Source: Streptomyces sp. 1-11 (lineage in GTDB: Bacteria > Actinomycetota > Actinomycetes > Streptomycetales > Streptomycetaceae). From it: a stretch of DNA of 64,000 bases. A program made the translations under genes and the position numbers. Position 1 is the stretch's first letter, and each line of letters starts with the position of its first letter. Location: positions 124,655 to 188,654 of the forward strand of contig NZ_BJTV01000002.1 in assembly GCF_007176755.1 (NCBI RefSeq). Reading direction: 5' to 3'. Below, in pieces: positions 1-8,690 of the stretch. The notes under the pieces were generated by a model. That model was not told the origin of the DNA and did no database searches. It was given only the letters and a program-made list of their open reading frames with translations.

Positions 1-32
1 TGCGGCCGGTGCCGGGCCCGGCACCGGCCGCA
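1..32 (-). terminator. Perfect 32-base palindrome downstream of kdpC
   Basis: The first 16 bases are the exact reverse complement of the next 16. The palindrome begins 8 bases beyond the kdpC stop codon. It is GC-only in its core and has no T-tract, as is usual for Streptomyces terminators. It probably ends the kdp transcript. As the window starts here, the palindrome could be larger. Confidence 0.7.
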
Positions 33-40
33 CGCCGCCG

Positions 41-709
41 TCACCGGTTCGCCGTCAGCTCCCGCAGCGCGACGTTGAGCTCCAGGACGTTCACCCGGGG
101 CTCCCCGATGAAGCCCAGGGTGCGGCCCTCGGTGTGCTCCCCGACCAGCCTCTCGACCCGCTCGACCGGCAGGCCGTTCCTCGCGGCGACCCGGTGCACC
201 TGGAGTTCGGCGTACCGCGGGGAGACGGCCGGATCCAGGCCGGAGCCGGAGGAGGTCACCGCGTCCGCGGGCACGTCCGCGGGGTCCACGGTGTACCCGG
301 GCACCGAGTTGTCCTTCACGACGGCCGCCTTGGCGGCTTCGACCCGATCGGCCAGGACCTCGTTGTCGGCGGCCAGGTTGGTCGCGCCGGAGAGGATCAG
401 CTTGTACCGGCTGTTGAGGGTGTTGACGCCGAGCCCGTCGGCCGGGCGGCCCTGGAACCATCTCAGGTCCGGTTCCGGGGTCTGCCGGCCCTTCTTCGGG
501 GGCAGGTCGTAGGACTGCCCGATCAGGGACGAGCCGACGACCCTGCCGTCCGCCTCGATCTCGGAGCCGTTCGCGGCGCCGCGGAGAAGACTCTGGGCGA
601 CGCCGGTGACGGCCAGCGGGTAGACGACGCCGGTGACCAGGGTCAGCACGAGCAGCGCACGCAGGCCCGCGCCCAGCAGCCGGGCGGTGTTCACGAAGGA
701 GTTGGTCAT
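41..709 (-). CDS. kdpC: Potassium-transporting ATPase subunit KdpC
   Basis: KdpC is the small, single-span subunit of the KdpFABC high-affinity potassium pump and is thought to assist ATP binding by KdpB. The 222-residue product has one hydrophobic N-terminal segment at about residues 12-35, then a soluble domain with the family stretch FQGRPADGLG and the C-terminal LGFIGEPRVNVLELN pattern. It is slightly longer than the roughly 190-residue E. coli protein. It starts with ATG 5 bases after kdpB and is the last gene of the operon, followed by a strong palindrome. No kdpDE two-component genes lie inside the window. Confidence 0.95.
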   Translation of the reverse strand: MTNSFVNTARLLGAGLRALLVLTLVTGVVYPLAVTGVAQSLLRGAANGSEIEADGRVVGSSLIGQSYDLPPKKGRQTPEPDLRWFQGRPADGLGVNTLNSRYKLILSGATNLAADNEVLADRVEAAKAAVVKDNSVPGYTVDPADVPADAVTSSGSGLDPAVSPRYAELQVHRVAARNGLPVERVERLVGEHTEGRTLGFIGEPRVNVLELNVALRELTANR

Positions 710-714
710 GGCGG

Positions 715-2850
715 TCAGCCGATTCCGGGGATGAGGGAGATGAGCAGGTCGATGAGCTTGATGCCGATGAACGGCGCCACGAGGCCGCCGACGCCGTAGA
801 CGGCGAGGTTGCGGCGCAGCATGCGGTCGGCGCCGACCGGCCGGTACCGCACGCCCTTCAGGGAGAGCGGCACCAGCGCGACGATGATCAGCGCGTTGAA
901 GACGACCGCGGACAGGATCGCGGAGTCGGGCGAGGACAGCCGCATGACGTTCAGCCTGTCCAGGCCCGGGTATACCGCGGCGAACAGCGCCGGGATGATC
1001 GCGAAGTACTTCGCCACGTCGTTGGCTATGGAGAACGTCGTCAACGCGCCACGGGTGATGAGGAGTTGCTTGCCGATCTCGACGATCTCGATGAGCTTGG
1101 TCGGGTTGGAGTCGAGGTCGACCATGTTCCCGGCCTCCTTGGCGGCCGACGTGCCGGTGTTCATCGCCACGCCGACGTCCGCCTGGGCCAGCGCGGGCGC
1201 GTCGTTGGTGCCGTCGCCGGTCATGGCGACCAGCTTGCCGCCGGCCTGCTCCCGTTTGATGAGGGCCATCTTGTCCTCGGGGGTGGCCTCGGCGAGGAAG
1301 TCGTCGACGCCCGCCTCCTCGGCTATCGCCTTCGCGGTCAGCGGGTTGTCACCCGTGATCATGACCGTCCTGATGCCCATGCGGCGCAGTTCCGCGAACC
1401 GCTCCCGCATGCCCTCCTTGACGACGTCCTTCAGGTGGACGACACCGAGGACGCGGGCGCCCCGCTCGTCGTCGACCGCGACCAGCAGCGGCGTGCCGCC
1501 CGCCGCGGAGATGCGGTCGGCGACGGTGGCCGCGTCCGTGGCGGTCCTGCCGCCGCGTTCCTCGACCCAGGCCATGACCGAGGCGGCGGCGCCCTTGCGG
1601 ACCCTGCGTCCGTCCAGGTCCACGCCCGACATGCGGGTCTGGGCGGTGAACGCGATCCACTCGGCGTGCGCCAGCTCGCCCTGGTGGCGTTCGCGCAGCC
1701 CGTACCTCTCCTTCGCGAGGACGACGACGGAACGGCCCTCCGGCGTCTCGTCGGCCAGCGAGGACAGCTGGGCCGCGTCGGCGACCTCGGCCTCGGTGGC
1801 GCCCTGGACGGGCACGAACTCGGCGGCCTGCCGATTGCCGAGGGTGATGGTGCCGGTCTTGTCCAGCAGCAGGGTGGAGACGTCGCCGGCCGCCTCGACC
1901 GCACGCCCGGACATCGCCAGGACGTTGCGCTGCACCAGCCGGTCCATGCCCGCGATGCCGATCGCGGAGAGCAGCGCGCCGATGGTGGTCGGGATCAGGC
2001 AGACCAGCAGGGCCACCAGGACCACCGTCGTCAGGTGCGCGCCCGCGTGGCCGGCGAACGGCGGCAGGGTGGCGCAGGCCAGCAGGAAGACGATGGTCAG
2101 CGAGGCCAGCAGGATGTTCAGCGCGATCTCGTTGGGCGTCTTCTGCCGGGCGGCCCCCTCGACCAGGCCGATCATCCGGTCGATGAAGGTCTCGCCCGGC
2201 TTCGTCGTGATCCTGACGGTGATCCGGTCGGACAGCACCTTCGTTCCGCCGGTCACCGCGGACCGGTCGCCGCCGGACTCGCGGATCACCGGGGCGGACT
2301 CGCCGGTGATCGCCGACTCGTCCACGGAGGCCACGCCCTCGACGACGTCACCGTCACCGGGTATGACGTCACCGGCCTCGCACACGACGAGGTCGCCGAC
2401 GGTGAGCGCGGCGCCCGGGACGCGTTCCTCCGCGCCGTCGCCGAGGAGCCGGCGCGCGACCGTGTCGGTCTTGGCCTTGCGCAGGGTGTCGGCCTGGGCC
2501 TTGCCCCGGCCCTCGGCGACCGCCTCCGCGAGGTTGGCGAAGACCACGGTCAGCCACAGCCAGGCGCTGATCGTCCAGCCGAACCAGTCGGCCGGGTCCG
2601 TGAAGGAGAAGACCGTGGTCAGCACGGAGCCGGTCCACACCACGAACATCACCGGCGACTTGACCATCACCCGCGGGTGCAGCTTGCGAAGCGCCTCCGG
2701 CAGGGACTTGACCAACTGCCCGGGTTCGAACAGGCCCGCTCCGACGCGGCCCGGGCCGGGCCGGTGCGGGGTGGTGAGGTCGCCGTGCGGCGCCCGGGCG
2801 GGTGTGACTGTGGACATCGGGTCCTCTGGCTTCTTGGTGCGGGTGGTCAT
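715..2850 (-). CDS. kdpB: Potassium-transporting P-type ATPase subunit KdpB
   Basis: KdpB hydrolyses ATP to drive potassium uptake through KdpA. The 711-residue membrane protein has P-type ATPase hallmarks in order: the TGES actuator motif, the phosphorylation motif DKTGT with the aspartate at about residue 330, MITGDNP, and [11 protein letters not shown] in the hinge. Hydrophobic helices lie at about residues 60-115, 245-300 and 600-711. The ATG start shares a base with the kdpA stop (ATGA overlap), so translation is probably coupled. An in-frame ATG 11 codons downstream (2817) is an alternative. The reading frame stays open far upstream across kdpA, but that part is antisense noise. Confidence 0.96.
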   Translation of the reverse strand: MTTRTKKPEDPMSTVTPARAPHGDLTTPHRPGPGRVGAGLFEPGQLVKSLPEALRKLHPRVMVKSPVMFVVWTGSVLTTVFSFTDPADWFGWTISAWLWLTVVFANLAEAVAEGRGKAQADTLRKAKTDTVARRLLGDGAEERVPGAALTVGDLVVCEAGDVIPGDGDVVEGVASVDESAITGESAPVIRESGGDRSAVTGGTKVLSDRITVRITTKPGETFIDRMIGLVEGAARQKTPNEIALNILLASLTIVFLLACATLPPFAGHAGAHLTTVVLVALLVCLIPTTIGALLSAIGIAGMDRLVQRNVLAMSGRAVEAAGDVSTLLLDKTGTITLGNRQAAEFVPVQGATEAEVADAAQLSSLADETPEGRSVVVLAKERYGLRERHQGELAHAEWIAFTAQTRMSGVDLDGRRVRKGAAASVMAWVEERGGRTATDAATVADRISAAGGTPLLVAVDDERGARVLGVVHLKDVVKEGMRERFAELRRMGIRTVMITGDNPLTAKAIAEEAGVDDFLAEATPEDKMALIKREQAGGKLVAMTGDGTNDAPALAQADVGVAMNTGTSAAKEAGNMVDLDSNPTKLIEIVEIGKQLLITRGALTTFSIANDVAKYFAIIPALFAAVYPGLDRLNVMRLSSPDSAILSAVVFNALIIVALVPLSLKGVRYRPVGADRMLRRNLAVYGVGGLVAPFIGIKLIDLLISLIPGIG

Positions 2851-4541
2851 CACGCCAGCCCTTCCGCGAGCGGGCCGAGCGCCAGGGCGGGGAAGTAGGT
2901 GAGACCGGTGATGATGAGGATCGCGCCCACCAGCAGCCCGGCGAACAGCGGCTTCTCGGTGCGCAGGGTGCCCGCGGTGACCGGCACCGGCCGCTGCCCG
3001 GCGAGCGAGCCGGCCAGCGCGAGGACGAACACCATGGGCAGGAACCGGCCGAGCAGCATCGCGAGCCCGGTCGTGGTGTTGAACCAGTCGGTGTTCGCGT
3101 TCAGGCCGGCGAAGGCCGAACCGTTGTTGTTCGCCGCCGACGTGAACGCGTACAGCACCTCGGAGAACCCGTGCGCGCCCGGGTTGAGCATCGAGTGCCC
3201 GGGGGTCGGCAGGGCCATGGAGGCGGCGGTGAGGACCAGCACCAGGGCGGGGGTGACGAGGATGTAGCAGGCGGCGAGCTTCATCTCGCGGGCGCCGATC
3301 TTCTTGCCCAGGTACTCGGGTGTGCGGCCGACCATGAGACCGGCGATGAACACCGCGATCACGGCCATGATCAGCATGCCGTAGAGGCCGGAGCCGGTGC
3401 CGCCGGGCGCGATCTCGCCCAGCATCATGCCGAGCATGGCGATGCCGCCGCCGAGACCGGTGAAGGAGGAGTGGAAGGAGTCCACCGCACCGGTCGAGGT
3501 GAGCGTGGTCGCCACCGCGAAGATCGAGGAGCCGCCGACGCCGAAACGCACCTCCTTGCCCTCCATCGCTGCACCGGCCGCCTGCAACGCCGGTCCGTGG
3601 TGCGCGAATTCGGTCCACATCATCAGGGCGGTGAAGCCGAGCCAGATGGCGGCCATCGTGGCGAGGAGCGCGTAGCCCTGCCTGGTGCTGCCGGCCATCA
3701 CGCCGAAGGTGCGGGTCAGCGAGAACGGGATCAGCAGGATCAGGAAGATCTCGAAGAGGTTGGTGAACGGGGTCGGGTTCTCGAAGGGGTGGGCGGAGTT
3801 GGCGTTGAAGTAGCCGCCGCCGTTCGTGCCCAGTTCCTTGATGGCCTCCTGGGAGGCGACCGCGCCGCCGTTCCACTGCTGCGAGCCGCCCATGAACTGG
3901 CCCACCTCGTGGATGCCCGAGAAGTTCTGCATCGCGCCGCAGGCCACCAGGACCACGGCGGCGAGGGCGGCGACCGGCACCAGGATCCGCAGGGTGCCGC
4001 GCACCAGGTCGGACCAGAAGTTGCCGAGTCGACCGGTGCGGGATCCGGTGAACCCGCGGACGAGGGCCACGGCGACGGCCATGCCGACGGCCGCGGAGAC
4101 GAAGTTCTGCACGGCGAGGCCGGCTGTCTGCACGACGTGCCCCATGGTCTGCTCGCCGTAGTACGACTGCCAGTTGGTGTTGGTCACGAACGACACGGCG
4201 GTGTTGAACGACTGCGCCGGGCCGACGGAGGAGAAGCCGAGCGAGCCGGGCAGGACGCCCTGCAGTCGCTGCAGCAGGTAGAGGAAGAGGACGCCGACGG
4301 CCGAGAAGGCGAGGACCGCGCGCAGATACGCGGGCCAGGCCATCTCGGTGTCGGGGTCGGCGCCGATGCCCTTGTGGATCCACTTCTCCACCCGGAGGTG
4401 CTTGTCGGAGGAGTAGACCCGGGCCATGTAGGTGCCGAAGGGAATGTGGACGAGCGCCAGCGCCCCCGTCAGGGCGAGCAGCTGGAGCACGCCTGCCGTT
4501 ACGGGGCCCATGTCGCCCGCTGCGACAACAGCCGGTGTCAC
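2850..4541 (-). CDS. kdpA: Potassium-transporting ATPase subunit KdpA
   Basis: KdpA is the potassium channel-like subunit of KdpFABC, related to the SKT potassium transporters. The 563-residue product is almost entirely hydrophobic and shows the repeated selectivity-filter-like loops, including [25 protein letters not shown] and [14 protein letters not shown]. Length fits the E. coli protein (557). It starts with GTG two bases after the kdpF stop and ends overlapping the kdpB start. The tight spacing argues for one polycistronic message. Confidence 0.96.
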   Translation of the reverse strand: MTPAVVAAGDMGPVTAGVLQLLALTGALALVHIPFGTYMARVYSSDKHLRVEKWIHKGIGADPDTEMAWPAYLRAVLAFSAVGVLFLYLLQRLQGVLPGSLGFSSVGPAQSFNTAVSFVTNTNWQSYYGEQTMGHVVQTAGLAVQNFVSAAVGMAVAVALVRGFTGSRTGRLGNFWSDLVRGTLRILVPVAALAAVVLVACGAMQNFSGIHEVGQFMGGSQQWNGGAVASQEAIKELGTNGGGYFNANSAHPFENPTPFTNLFEIFLILLIPFSLTRTFGVMAGSTRQGYALLATMAAIWLGFTALMMWTEFAHHGPALQAAGAAMEGKEVRFGVGGSSIFAVATTLTSTGAVDSFHSSFTGLGGGIAMLGMMLGEIAPGGTGSGLYGMLIMAVIAVFIAGLMVGRTPEYLGKKIGAREMKLAACYILVTPALVLVLTAASMALPTPGHSMLNPGAHGFSEVLYAFTSAANNNGSAFAGLNANTDWFNTTTGLAMLLGRFLPMVFVLALAGSLAGQRPVPVTAGTLRTEKPLFAGLLVGAILIITGLTYFPALALGPLAEGLA

Positions 4542-4543
4542 CG

Positions 4544-4633
4544 TCAGAACCTCTCCGGGAAGATCAGGGCGAGGACGAGATATCCCAGCAGGGCTACGGC
4601 CACGACGAGGCCGACCGTGTTCTCGGCGGTCAC
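4544..4633 (-). CDS. kdpF: KdpF, small stabilising subunit of the Kdp pump
   Basis: A 29-residue peptide, one transmembrane helix (core [19 protein letters not shown]) ending in the family pattern FPERF. KdpF is known to stabilise the KdpABC complex. It starts with GTG, which overlaps the stop of the preceding small ORF as GTGA, and ends two bases before kdpA. Position, length and ending match actinobacterial kdpF. Confidence 0.88.
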   Translation of the reverse strand: MTAENTVGLVVAVALLGYLVLALIFPERF

Positions 4634-4713
4634 AGCTTCGTGACCCCCTTGGCGACTAGGGCCACCAGCGCGAAACCCGCGAGCGCGGTGAAGACGAAGG
4701 CCAGATCGGCCAT
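4630..4713 (-). CDS. 27-residue membrane peptide leading the kdp operon
   Basis: An ATG-started ORF encoding [20 protein letters not shown] followed by a short KGVTKL tail, so a single hydrophobic helix with a basic C-terminus. It has a good ribosome binding site (AGGAG, about 7 bases before ATG), and its stop overlaps the kdpF start as GTGA. This translational coupling suggests it is really made. I do not know a function; by position it may be an extra small Kdp subunit or a leader peptide setting kdpF expression. Confidence 0.65.
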   Translation of the reverse strand: MADLAFVFTALAGFALVALVAKGVTKL

Positions 4714-4791
4714 CGCGAACTCCTGGAGTGAGGTGCGTCTTGCGTCGGACGCTTAGAGGAAACCGCGTGCGCGGCCGTCCGCCGCCGCCGT

Positions 4792-4840
4792 TGACGGCTC
4801 CCTTACGGCAGCGCGCCCCGCTTTGACGGGACCCTGACGG
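4792..4840 (-). promoter_or_regulatory. Three TGACGG repeats upstream of the kdp operon
   Basis: TGACGG occurs at 4792-4797, 4824-4829 and 4835-4840, which is CCGTCA in the sense of the operon. The last two are exactly 11 bases apart, one helical turn, the spacing typical of OmpR/PhoB-family response regulators such as KdpE. They lie 79-127 bases before the first start codon. That they bind KdpE or another regulator is inference. Confidence 0.35.
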
Positions 4841-4857
4841 CCGCGGGCCGCTCCGGC

Positions 4858-5229
4858 TCAGTCGAGCGCCACCATGAAGTCCGTGCACGCCACGGCGCAG
4901 GCGCGGCACACCGCCGCGGCCGACTCGGCGCCGGGGTGCTCCGCGAAGGCGTGGGCGCACTCCAGGCAGACCGAGCGGCACCACTCGAGCTGCACCCTGA
5001 TCCCGTCCTCGTCCTGGGGGCTCTGCTCGGACAGCGTGCGGCACGTCGCGTCGCACACCTCGGCGCACATGATCCCCAGCCGCCGTACGCGTTCCTGCCG
5101 CTCGGTGCCGTCCGGGTCCAGGAGGCTCGCGCGCACCGCACTGGTCCTGGCGCACTCCGCGCACGCCTGGGCGCAGGTGAACCGGTCCTCGAGGAACCGG
5201 TAGAGCTGCTGCTGCGTCGGCGACGTCAC
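4858..5229 (-). CDS. Cysteine-rich four-helix protein (DUF326-like), possible metal binding
   Basis: A soluble protein of about 123 residues with at least ten cysteines in a repeating helical pattern: CAQACAEC, CAEVCDATC, CRSVCLECAH and CRACAVACTDF. This is the pattern of DUF326 ferredoxin-like or four-helix-bundle copper-binding proteins (Csp-like), which store or buffer Cu(I). The GTG start (VTSPTQQQ) is chosen because the family begins close to this point; the frame continues upstream without family-like sequence. A perfect dyad lies 32 bases upstream. Copper as the ligand is inference. Confidence 0.7.
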   Translation of the reverse strand: MTSPTQQQLYRFLEDRFTCAQACAECARTSAVRASLLDPDGTERQERVRRLGIMCAEVCDATCRTLSEQSPQDEDGIRVQLEWCRSVCLECAHAFAEHPGAESAAAVCRACAVACTDFMVALD

Positions 5230-5260
5230 ACCCGGCGGGTAGCCGGGCCCCGAGCGGGCA

Positions 5261-5281
5261 AACCCTTGTACGGCAAGGGTT
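5261..5281. promoter_or_regulatory. Perfect 8+5+8 dyad upstream of the Cys-rich gene
   Basis: AACCCTTG, a five-base spacer, then CAAGGGTT. The dyad lies between the divergent genes at 5229 and 5373, nearer the Cys-rich gene. Its size and spacing resemble operators of MerR-family metal sensors, which sit in the promoter spacer. No regulator gene is adjacent, so the regulator is unknown. Confidence 0.5.
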
Positions 5282-5372
5282 GCGAGGCATCCGCGCGGAC
5301 GGGTCGCCCAGGGTGACGGACGACCACCCAAGGTGTCCGGTTCGTCCAGTTCTGGGCGGGTATCCCTGAGCT

Positions 5373-5738
5373 ATGGACACCGCACAGATGCAGCTGGCCG
5401 CGGCGAGCGGCCTGATGAGCCTGGTGCTCTTCCTCATAGCCGTGGGCCTGCTCGCGCTGCTCGCCGGCGGCTTCTGGATGAACTCCCGGGTCAAGTACCG
5501 CGAGTCCCCCCGGCCGCGCCCCGAGGAGCAACCGCAGTTGCCACCCGAGGGCGCGGTGCACGAAGTCCGGGAGAACCGGGAATCGCAGGAGGTTCCCGTC
5601 ACTCCCCCGGGCGGCCGCCCGCTCACACCGTACGAACTGAGCAACCTTGACACCAGGCCGAGCGAGTCCAAGGACCGCCCGCGCTGGAGCAAGGGGTCGA
5701 GCGGTTCCTTCGGCGGCGGCGGGCTGGGCGCCCACTGA
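5373..5738 (+). CDS. Small membrane protein, DUF6479-like
   Basis: A 121-residue protein with a single N-terminal transmembrane helix (about residues 12-36, LMSLVLFLIAVGLLALLAGG), then a charged, Pro/Glu/Arg-rich tail ending in a Gly/Ser-rich stretch. The layout resembles the DUF6479 proteins common in Streptomyces. The ATG follows GGTATCCCTGAGCT, a poor ribosome binding site, but codon bias supports the frame. Function is unknown. It is divergent from the Cys-rich gene. Confidence 0.65.
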   Translation: MDTAQMQLAAASGLMSLVLFLIAVGLLALLAGGFWMNSRVKYRESPRPRPEEQPQLPPEGAVHEVRENRESQEVPVTPPGGRPLTPYELSNLDTRPSESKDRPRWSKGSSGSFGGGGLGAH

Positions 5739-5787
5739 CACCGCACCGCACCCCGCACCCGACACCCGCCCACCCGACGAGATTCCC

Positions 5788-5804
5788 GGCACGTGGCCCG
5801 TGCC
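5788..5804. terminator. Weak hairpin between convergent genes
   Basis: GGCACG and CGTGCC with a five-base loop lie between the ends of the genes at 5738 and 5832. The arms are only six bases, so this is a weak candidate for a shared terminator. Confidence 0.3.
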
Positions 5805-5831
5805 TGCCCGCCGTACCCCCCGTACCCGCCG

Positions 5832-6287
5832 CTAGGAGTCCTTCCTGGCGGCGTCGAGGCGGCCGACGCGGGCCACGTTGCGCAGGTCCTCGGGGTCCTG
5901 GCTGGGCTCGGCCGCGAACCAGGCGTCGAGGATCTCGCCCAGCACCGGCACGGAGGTGAGGCGCAGGCCGAGCGCCAGGACGTTGGCGTCGTTCCAGCGC
6001 CGCGCCCCCTCGGCCGTACCCGCGTCCGTGCACAGCGCCGCGCGGACGCCCGGCACCTTGTTGGCCGCGATGGAGGCGCCGGTGCCGGTCCAGCAGCACA
6101 CCACCGCCTGATCGGCCGTGCCGTCGGCGACGTCCCGGGCGGCGGCCTCGGAGCAGACCGCCCACTGCGGGTCGGCGCCGGGCCGCAGCGCGCCGTGCTC
6201 GCGCACCTCGTGGCCGCGCCGGCGCAGCTCCTCGACGAGGTGCCGGGCCACGGGTTCGTCCATGTCGGAGGAGACCGAGATCCGCAT
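5832..6287 (-). CDS. RpiB/LacA/LacB-family sugar-phosphate isomerase-like protein
   Basis: A 151-residue cytosolic protein of the RpiB fold. Visible family traits are the N-terminal MRISVSSDMDE strand and the anion-hole region CCWTGTGASIAANKVPG followed by RAALC, matching the CGTGIG...NK pattern of ribose-5-phosphate isomerase B. The usual leading His/Asp residues are altered, so activity on ribose 5-phosphate is not assured. The start at 6287 fits the family N-terminus; an in-frame start at 6323 would add 12 residues. The gene stands alone and converges on the DUF6479-like gene. Confidence 0.75.
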   Translation of the reverse strand: MRISVSSDMDEPVARHLVEELRRRGHEVREHGALRPGADPQWAVCSEAAARDVADGTADQAVVCCWTGTGASIAANKVPGVRAALCTDAGTAEGARRWNDANVLALGLRLTSVPVLGEILDAWFAAEPSQDPEDLRNVARVGRLDAARKDS

Positions 6288-6345
6288 GCTCCGGAGCCTA
6301 ACGGCTGCCGGCCCGGCGGTCACCGGGACGACCCCGGCCGGGAAG

Positions 6346-6381
6346 CGGCCCCGCGGGCGTGCGGCGACGCCTGCGGGGCCG
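6346..6381 (-). terminator. GC hairpin downstream of the small gene at 6412
   Basis: CGGCCCCGC and GCGGGGCCG are exact complements. With the next six bases on each side (GGGCGT and ACGCCT) they form a stem of about 15 pairs with one mismatch and a six-base loop. It lies just past the stop at 6412 and probably ends that transcript. Confidence 0.55.
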
Positions 6382-6411
6382 GGATGGACGGTTCGCGGGC
6401 CTCGTGGAGGA

Positions 6412-6606
6412 TCAGGGGTGCTCGGGCTGCTGCGCCGGGGGCACCCCGCCGCCCTCTCCCCCGCCCTTGCGGCCCTTGTCGGAGCCGTGCGGGCGGTCTT
6501 CCGCGCCGCGTCCGGCCGATTGGCGGGCCTTCAGTTCACCGCTGTCCTGCGGGGTGGCGCCCCCCTTGTCACTGCGCCGCTGTTCGGGCTGCTGCGGATT
6601 GGACAT
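6412..6606 (-). CDS. Small hydrophilic disordered protein
   Basis: A 64-residue protein beginning MSNPQQPEQRRSDKGG and rich in Gln, Pro, Gly, Lys and Glu, with no hydrophobic segment, so probably disordered. AGGGAG stands 8 bases before ATG, and a strong hairpin follows the stop, which supports a real gene. I recognise no domain; short proteins of this look are common in Streptomyces, some stress related. Confidence 0.6.
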   Translation of the reverse strand: MSNPQQPEQRRSDKGGATPQDSGELKARQSAGRGAEDRPHGSDKGRKGGGEGGGVPPAQQPEHP

Positions 6607-6687
6607 GCGCCGGGCTCCCTTCGGGTGTACGTGCCGTGTGCGAGGTCCGGGTTCCCAGGGGTCCACGGGTGACGCACGCCGGCCGGT

Positions 6688-7962
6688 TCAGGGCGCGCGG
6701 CGGGTCAGGAGTCTGTGCAGGTGCTCCAGGGCGTCCAGGAGCACCGAGCGGTGGTACCAGCTCAGCCAGGCGGCCGTGTCGGCGGCCAGCACGTCGAGGA
6801 TCTCGGCGCGGGCGCCGGCCGGCAGGTGACCGGCCTCCGGCCAGTGCAGGGTGATCACGCCGGTGCAGGACCCGGCGGCGGAGACCACGGGAACGCAGTG
6901 CAGGGCGCGGGTGTCCGTGGCCAGCAGCGCGTGCCTGACCTCGTCGGACAGCAGCGGCTCCGCCGCCACGTCGGGCACGCTCACCCGGCGGCCCCGGCTC
7001 CGGGCGGCCGCGTCGGCCATGCCCTCGTCCTGGCCCCGGACGAGGTGGTCCAGAAACCTTTCGTCACAGCCGTAGTGCGTCTCCAGCGTCAGGGCGTTCA
7101 CCGCGGGGTCCACGAACCGCACGTACCCGGCGGTGGCCCGGCCGGCGGCCAGCGCCTCGTGGAGCACCGCGTCGATCATCTGCCGCCGGCAGCGCGGGTC
7201 CCGGCCTTCGCGGACGAGGATCCGCAACTGCGGCACCGGCAGGGAGCGGCGGCCGGGGAACCACACCTCGCCGTCCGGCGGCCGGGCCACCACGACGGCG
7301 GACACCAGCACGCGCAGCGGCACGTTGAACCGCTGGGAGGCCTCGCGCAGCACCCGGAAGGCGCTGCCGGAGTCGGGCAGGCCGTAGCGGGCCATCAGGG
7401 TGCCCTGCGCCATGCCGATGACCGGGGCGGTGCGCACCCGGGCCCGCAGCGCCCGCACCTCCTTGTGCAGGTCCTCGTACGACGGGCGCCACGGGTCGGA
7501 CATCTGCGAGCGCCAGGCCGGCAGGTCCTCGACCGGGGAGGTGGCCCGCGCCAGCTCCCGCAGCGCCTCGTCGAGGGTGGCGTACAGGCGTACGCCGTCG
7601 AGGCGGGCGAGGTGCACGGCCTCGCGCACGCCGGGACGGGCCCGGATGATGATCAGGTCGGGGCGTCCGGCGCGGACCCGGGTGGTCTCGCTCAGCGCGT
7701 GCAGGACGGCGGCGCCGCCCAGTTGCACATGGGCCATGTCGAGAACCGGCCGCAGTCCGGCGCGGTCGGCCTCCTCCAGGTGGCCGCGCAGCTCGTCCGA
7801 CCAGGCCTCGGCGCCGTCCGGGCTCAGGCTGCCGGACATGCGCAGGAGAAGGGCGCCCTCGGCGGGCAGCCCCTCCACCAGGGACGACTCGATGACGAGA
7901 GGGGCCGGTGCGCCCGGGCGGGCGGAGGAGAATTTCACGGCATCACCACACCAGGACGTCAC
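6688..7962 (-). CDS. STAS-ANTAR-GAF regulatory protein
   Basis: A 424-residue soluble protein. Residues 20-135 look like a STAS domain (MSGSLSPDGAEAW, VLDMAHVQLGGAAVLHAL). Residues 160-225 look like ANTAR, the RNA-binding antiterminator helix bundle (RTAPVIGMAQGTLMARYGL, AFRVLREASQRFNVPL). Residues 240-415 look like a GAF sensor domain. ANTAR proteins bind paired hairpins in nascent RNA to prevent termination, and STAS domains usually take part in anti-sigma partner switching, so this protein may join the two. The GTG start is preceded by GAGG; an in-frame GTG (VKFSSAR) lies nine codons downstream. The gene follows another STAS gene in the same direction. Confidence 0.78.
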   Translation of the reverse strand: MTSWCGDAVKFSSARPGAPAPLVIESSLVEGLPAEGALLLRMSGSLSPDGAEAWSDELRGHLEEADRAGLRPVLDMAHVQLGGAAVLHALSETTRVRAGRPDLIIIRARPGVREAVHLARLDGVRLYATLDEALRELARATSPVEDLPAWRSQMSDPWRPSYEDLHKEVRALRARVRTAPVIGMAQGTLMARYGLPDSGSAFRVLREASQRFNVPLRVLVSAVVVARPPDGEVWFPGRRSLPVPQLRILVREGRDPRCRRQMIDAVLHEALAAGRATAGYVRFVDPAVNALTLETHYGCDERFLDHLVRGQDEGMADAAARSRGRRVSVPDVAAEPLLSDEVRHALLATDTRALHCVPVVSAAGSCTGVITLHWPEAGHLPAGARAEILDVLAADTAAWLSWYHRSVLLDALEHLHRLLTRRAP

Positions 7963-8073
7963 AAAGCCTCAAAATATCCGCAAAGGCCTCTTCCTGACCT
8001 TGGACCACCACCTTGCACGCTCGGTGCCCGGCCCTCAACCGCACCGCGCGGGGGCCGGGGCCCGGGATTCGCG

Positions 8074-8493
8074 TCAGCGGGGGCCGCCGGGCCGGGCCGG
8101 TTCGCCCGCCGGGAGGGAGTCCAGGGCGGACGCCGTCGTGGCGTGCACCCGGACGCCCGGCAGGCCGGCCAGCCGCAGCGCCTCGCGCACATGGGGCCGG
8201 GGCTGCACGATGGGCAGGCAGCGGCCGGAGAGGGCGAGCCGGCCGGTGGCCCGGTCCAGCGAGCGCACCGCGACGGCGCTGGCCAGGTACACCTCGGTCA
8301 TGTCCAGGACGAGGTGTTCCCCGGCGCCGTCTGACCGGCGCAGGTGCTCGGCCAGGGCTTCGGAGAACTCCGTGGCGTTGGACGCGTCGACCGTGCCGCG
8401 TGCCTTGAGGAGGGTGACCGGCCCGGACTCGGGGCGGGTGTCGCGGACGGCTCGGAGCAGCAGCGGGGCAGCGGGGAGCTGGCCTTTTTCCAT
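8074..8493 (-). CDS. STAS-domain anti-sigma factor antagonist-like protein
   Basis: A 139-residue protein, essentially one STAS domain: a strand-rich start (VTLLKARGTVDASNATEFSE), the conserved LVLDMTEVYLASAVAVRSL segment, then an Ala/Leu-rich end. In SpoIIAA-type antagonists a Ser or Thr after D-L-S/T is phosphorylated; here the position reads DMTEVYLASAVAVRS, so Ser or Thr there could serve. The ATG has AGGAAG about 10 bases upstream. It precedes the STAS-ANTAR-GAF gene by 111 bases, so the two may share a pathway. Partners are not encoded nearby. Confidence 0.72.
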   Translation of the reverse strand: MEKGQLPAAPLLLRAVRDTRPESGPVTLLKARGTVDASNATEFSEALAEHLRRSDGAGEHLVLDMTEVYLASAVAVRSLDRATGRLALSGRCLPIVQPRPHVREALRLAGLPGVRVHATTASALDSLPAGEPARPGGPR

Positions 8494-8652
8494 GCGCGGG
8501 GCACTTCCTGGGAGGGAGGGCTCGGCCAGCCGCTTCTTGACCGGGGAGGGGACCACTGTGCCGCCCCGGGGTGCCCGAAGCAACGACGCTTCCCCGGGCG
8601 TGTCGCAGGCCGGCCGGGCCGGCGGGCCGCCGTGCTCGCCGGCGCTCCTGCC

Positions 8653-8670
8653 GGACCGCCCGCGCGGTCC
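8653..8670 (-). terminator. Hairpin after the last gene of the glycan operon
   Basis: GGACCGC, a four-base loop CCGC, then GCGGTCC, beginning 20 bases past the stop at 8691. It is a perfect seven-pair GC stem and a likely end of the 12-gene transcript. Confidence 0.5.
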
Positions 8671-8690
8671 CCGCGCGCCCGCCCCGTGGC

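Noticed and set aside
2700..2770. tRNA-like GGTTCGAA sequence
   Set aside because: It lies inside the kdpB coding region and no acceptor or anticodon stems can be formed.
715..4383. A single open frame of 1222 codons covering kdpB and most of kdpA
   Set aside because: Only the part from 2850 down is KdpB. Upstream the frame is an Arg/Pro/Ala-rich shadow of kdpA, caused by high GC.
4714..4857. c-di-AMP (ydaO-type) riboswitch before the kdp operon
   Set aside because: The 144-base leader is too short and lacks the conserved motifs.
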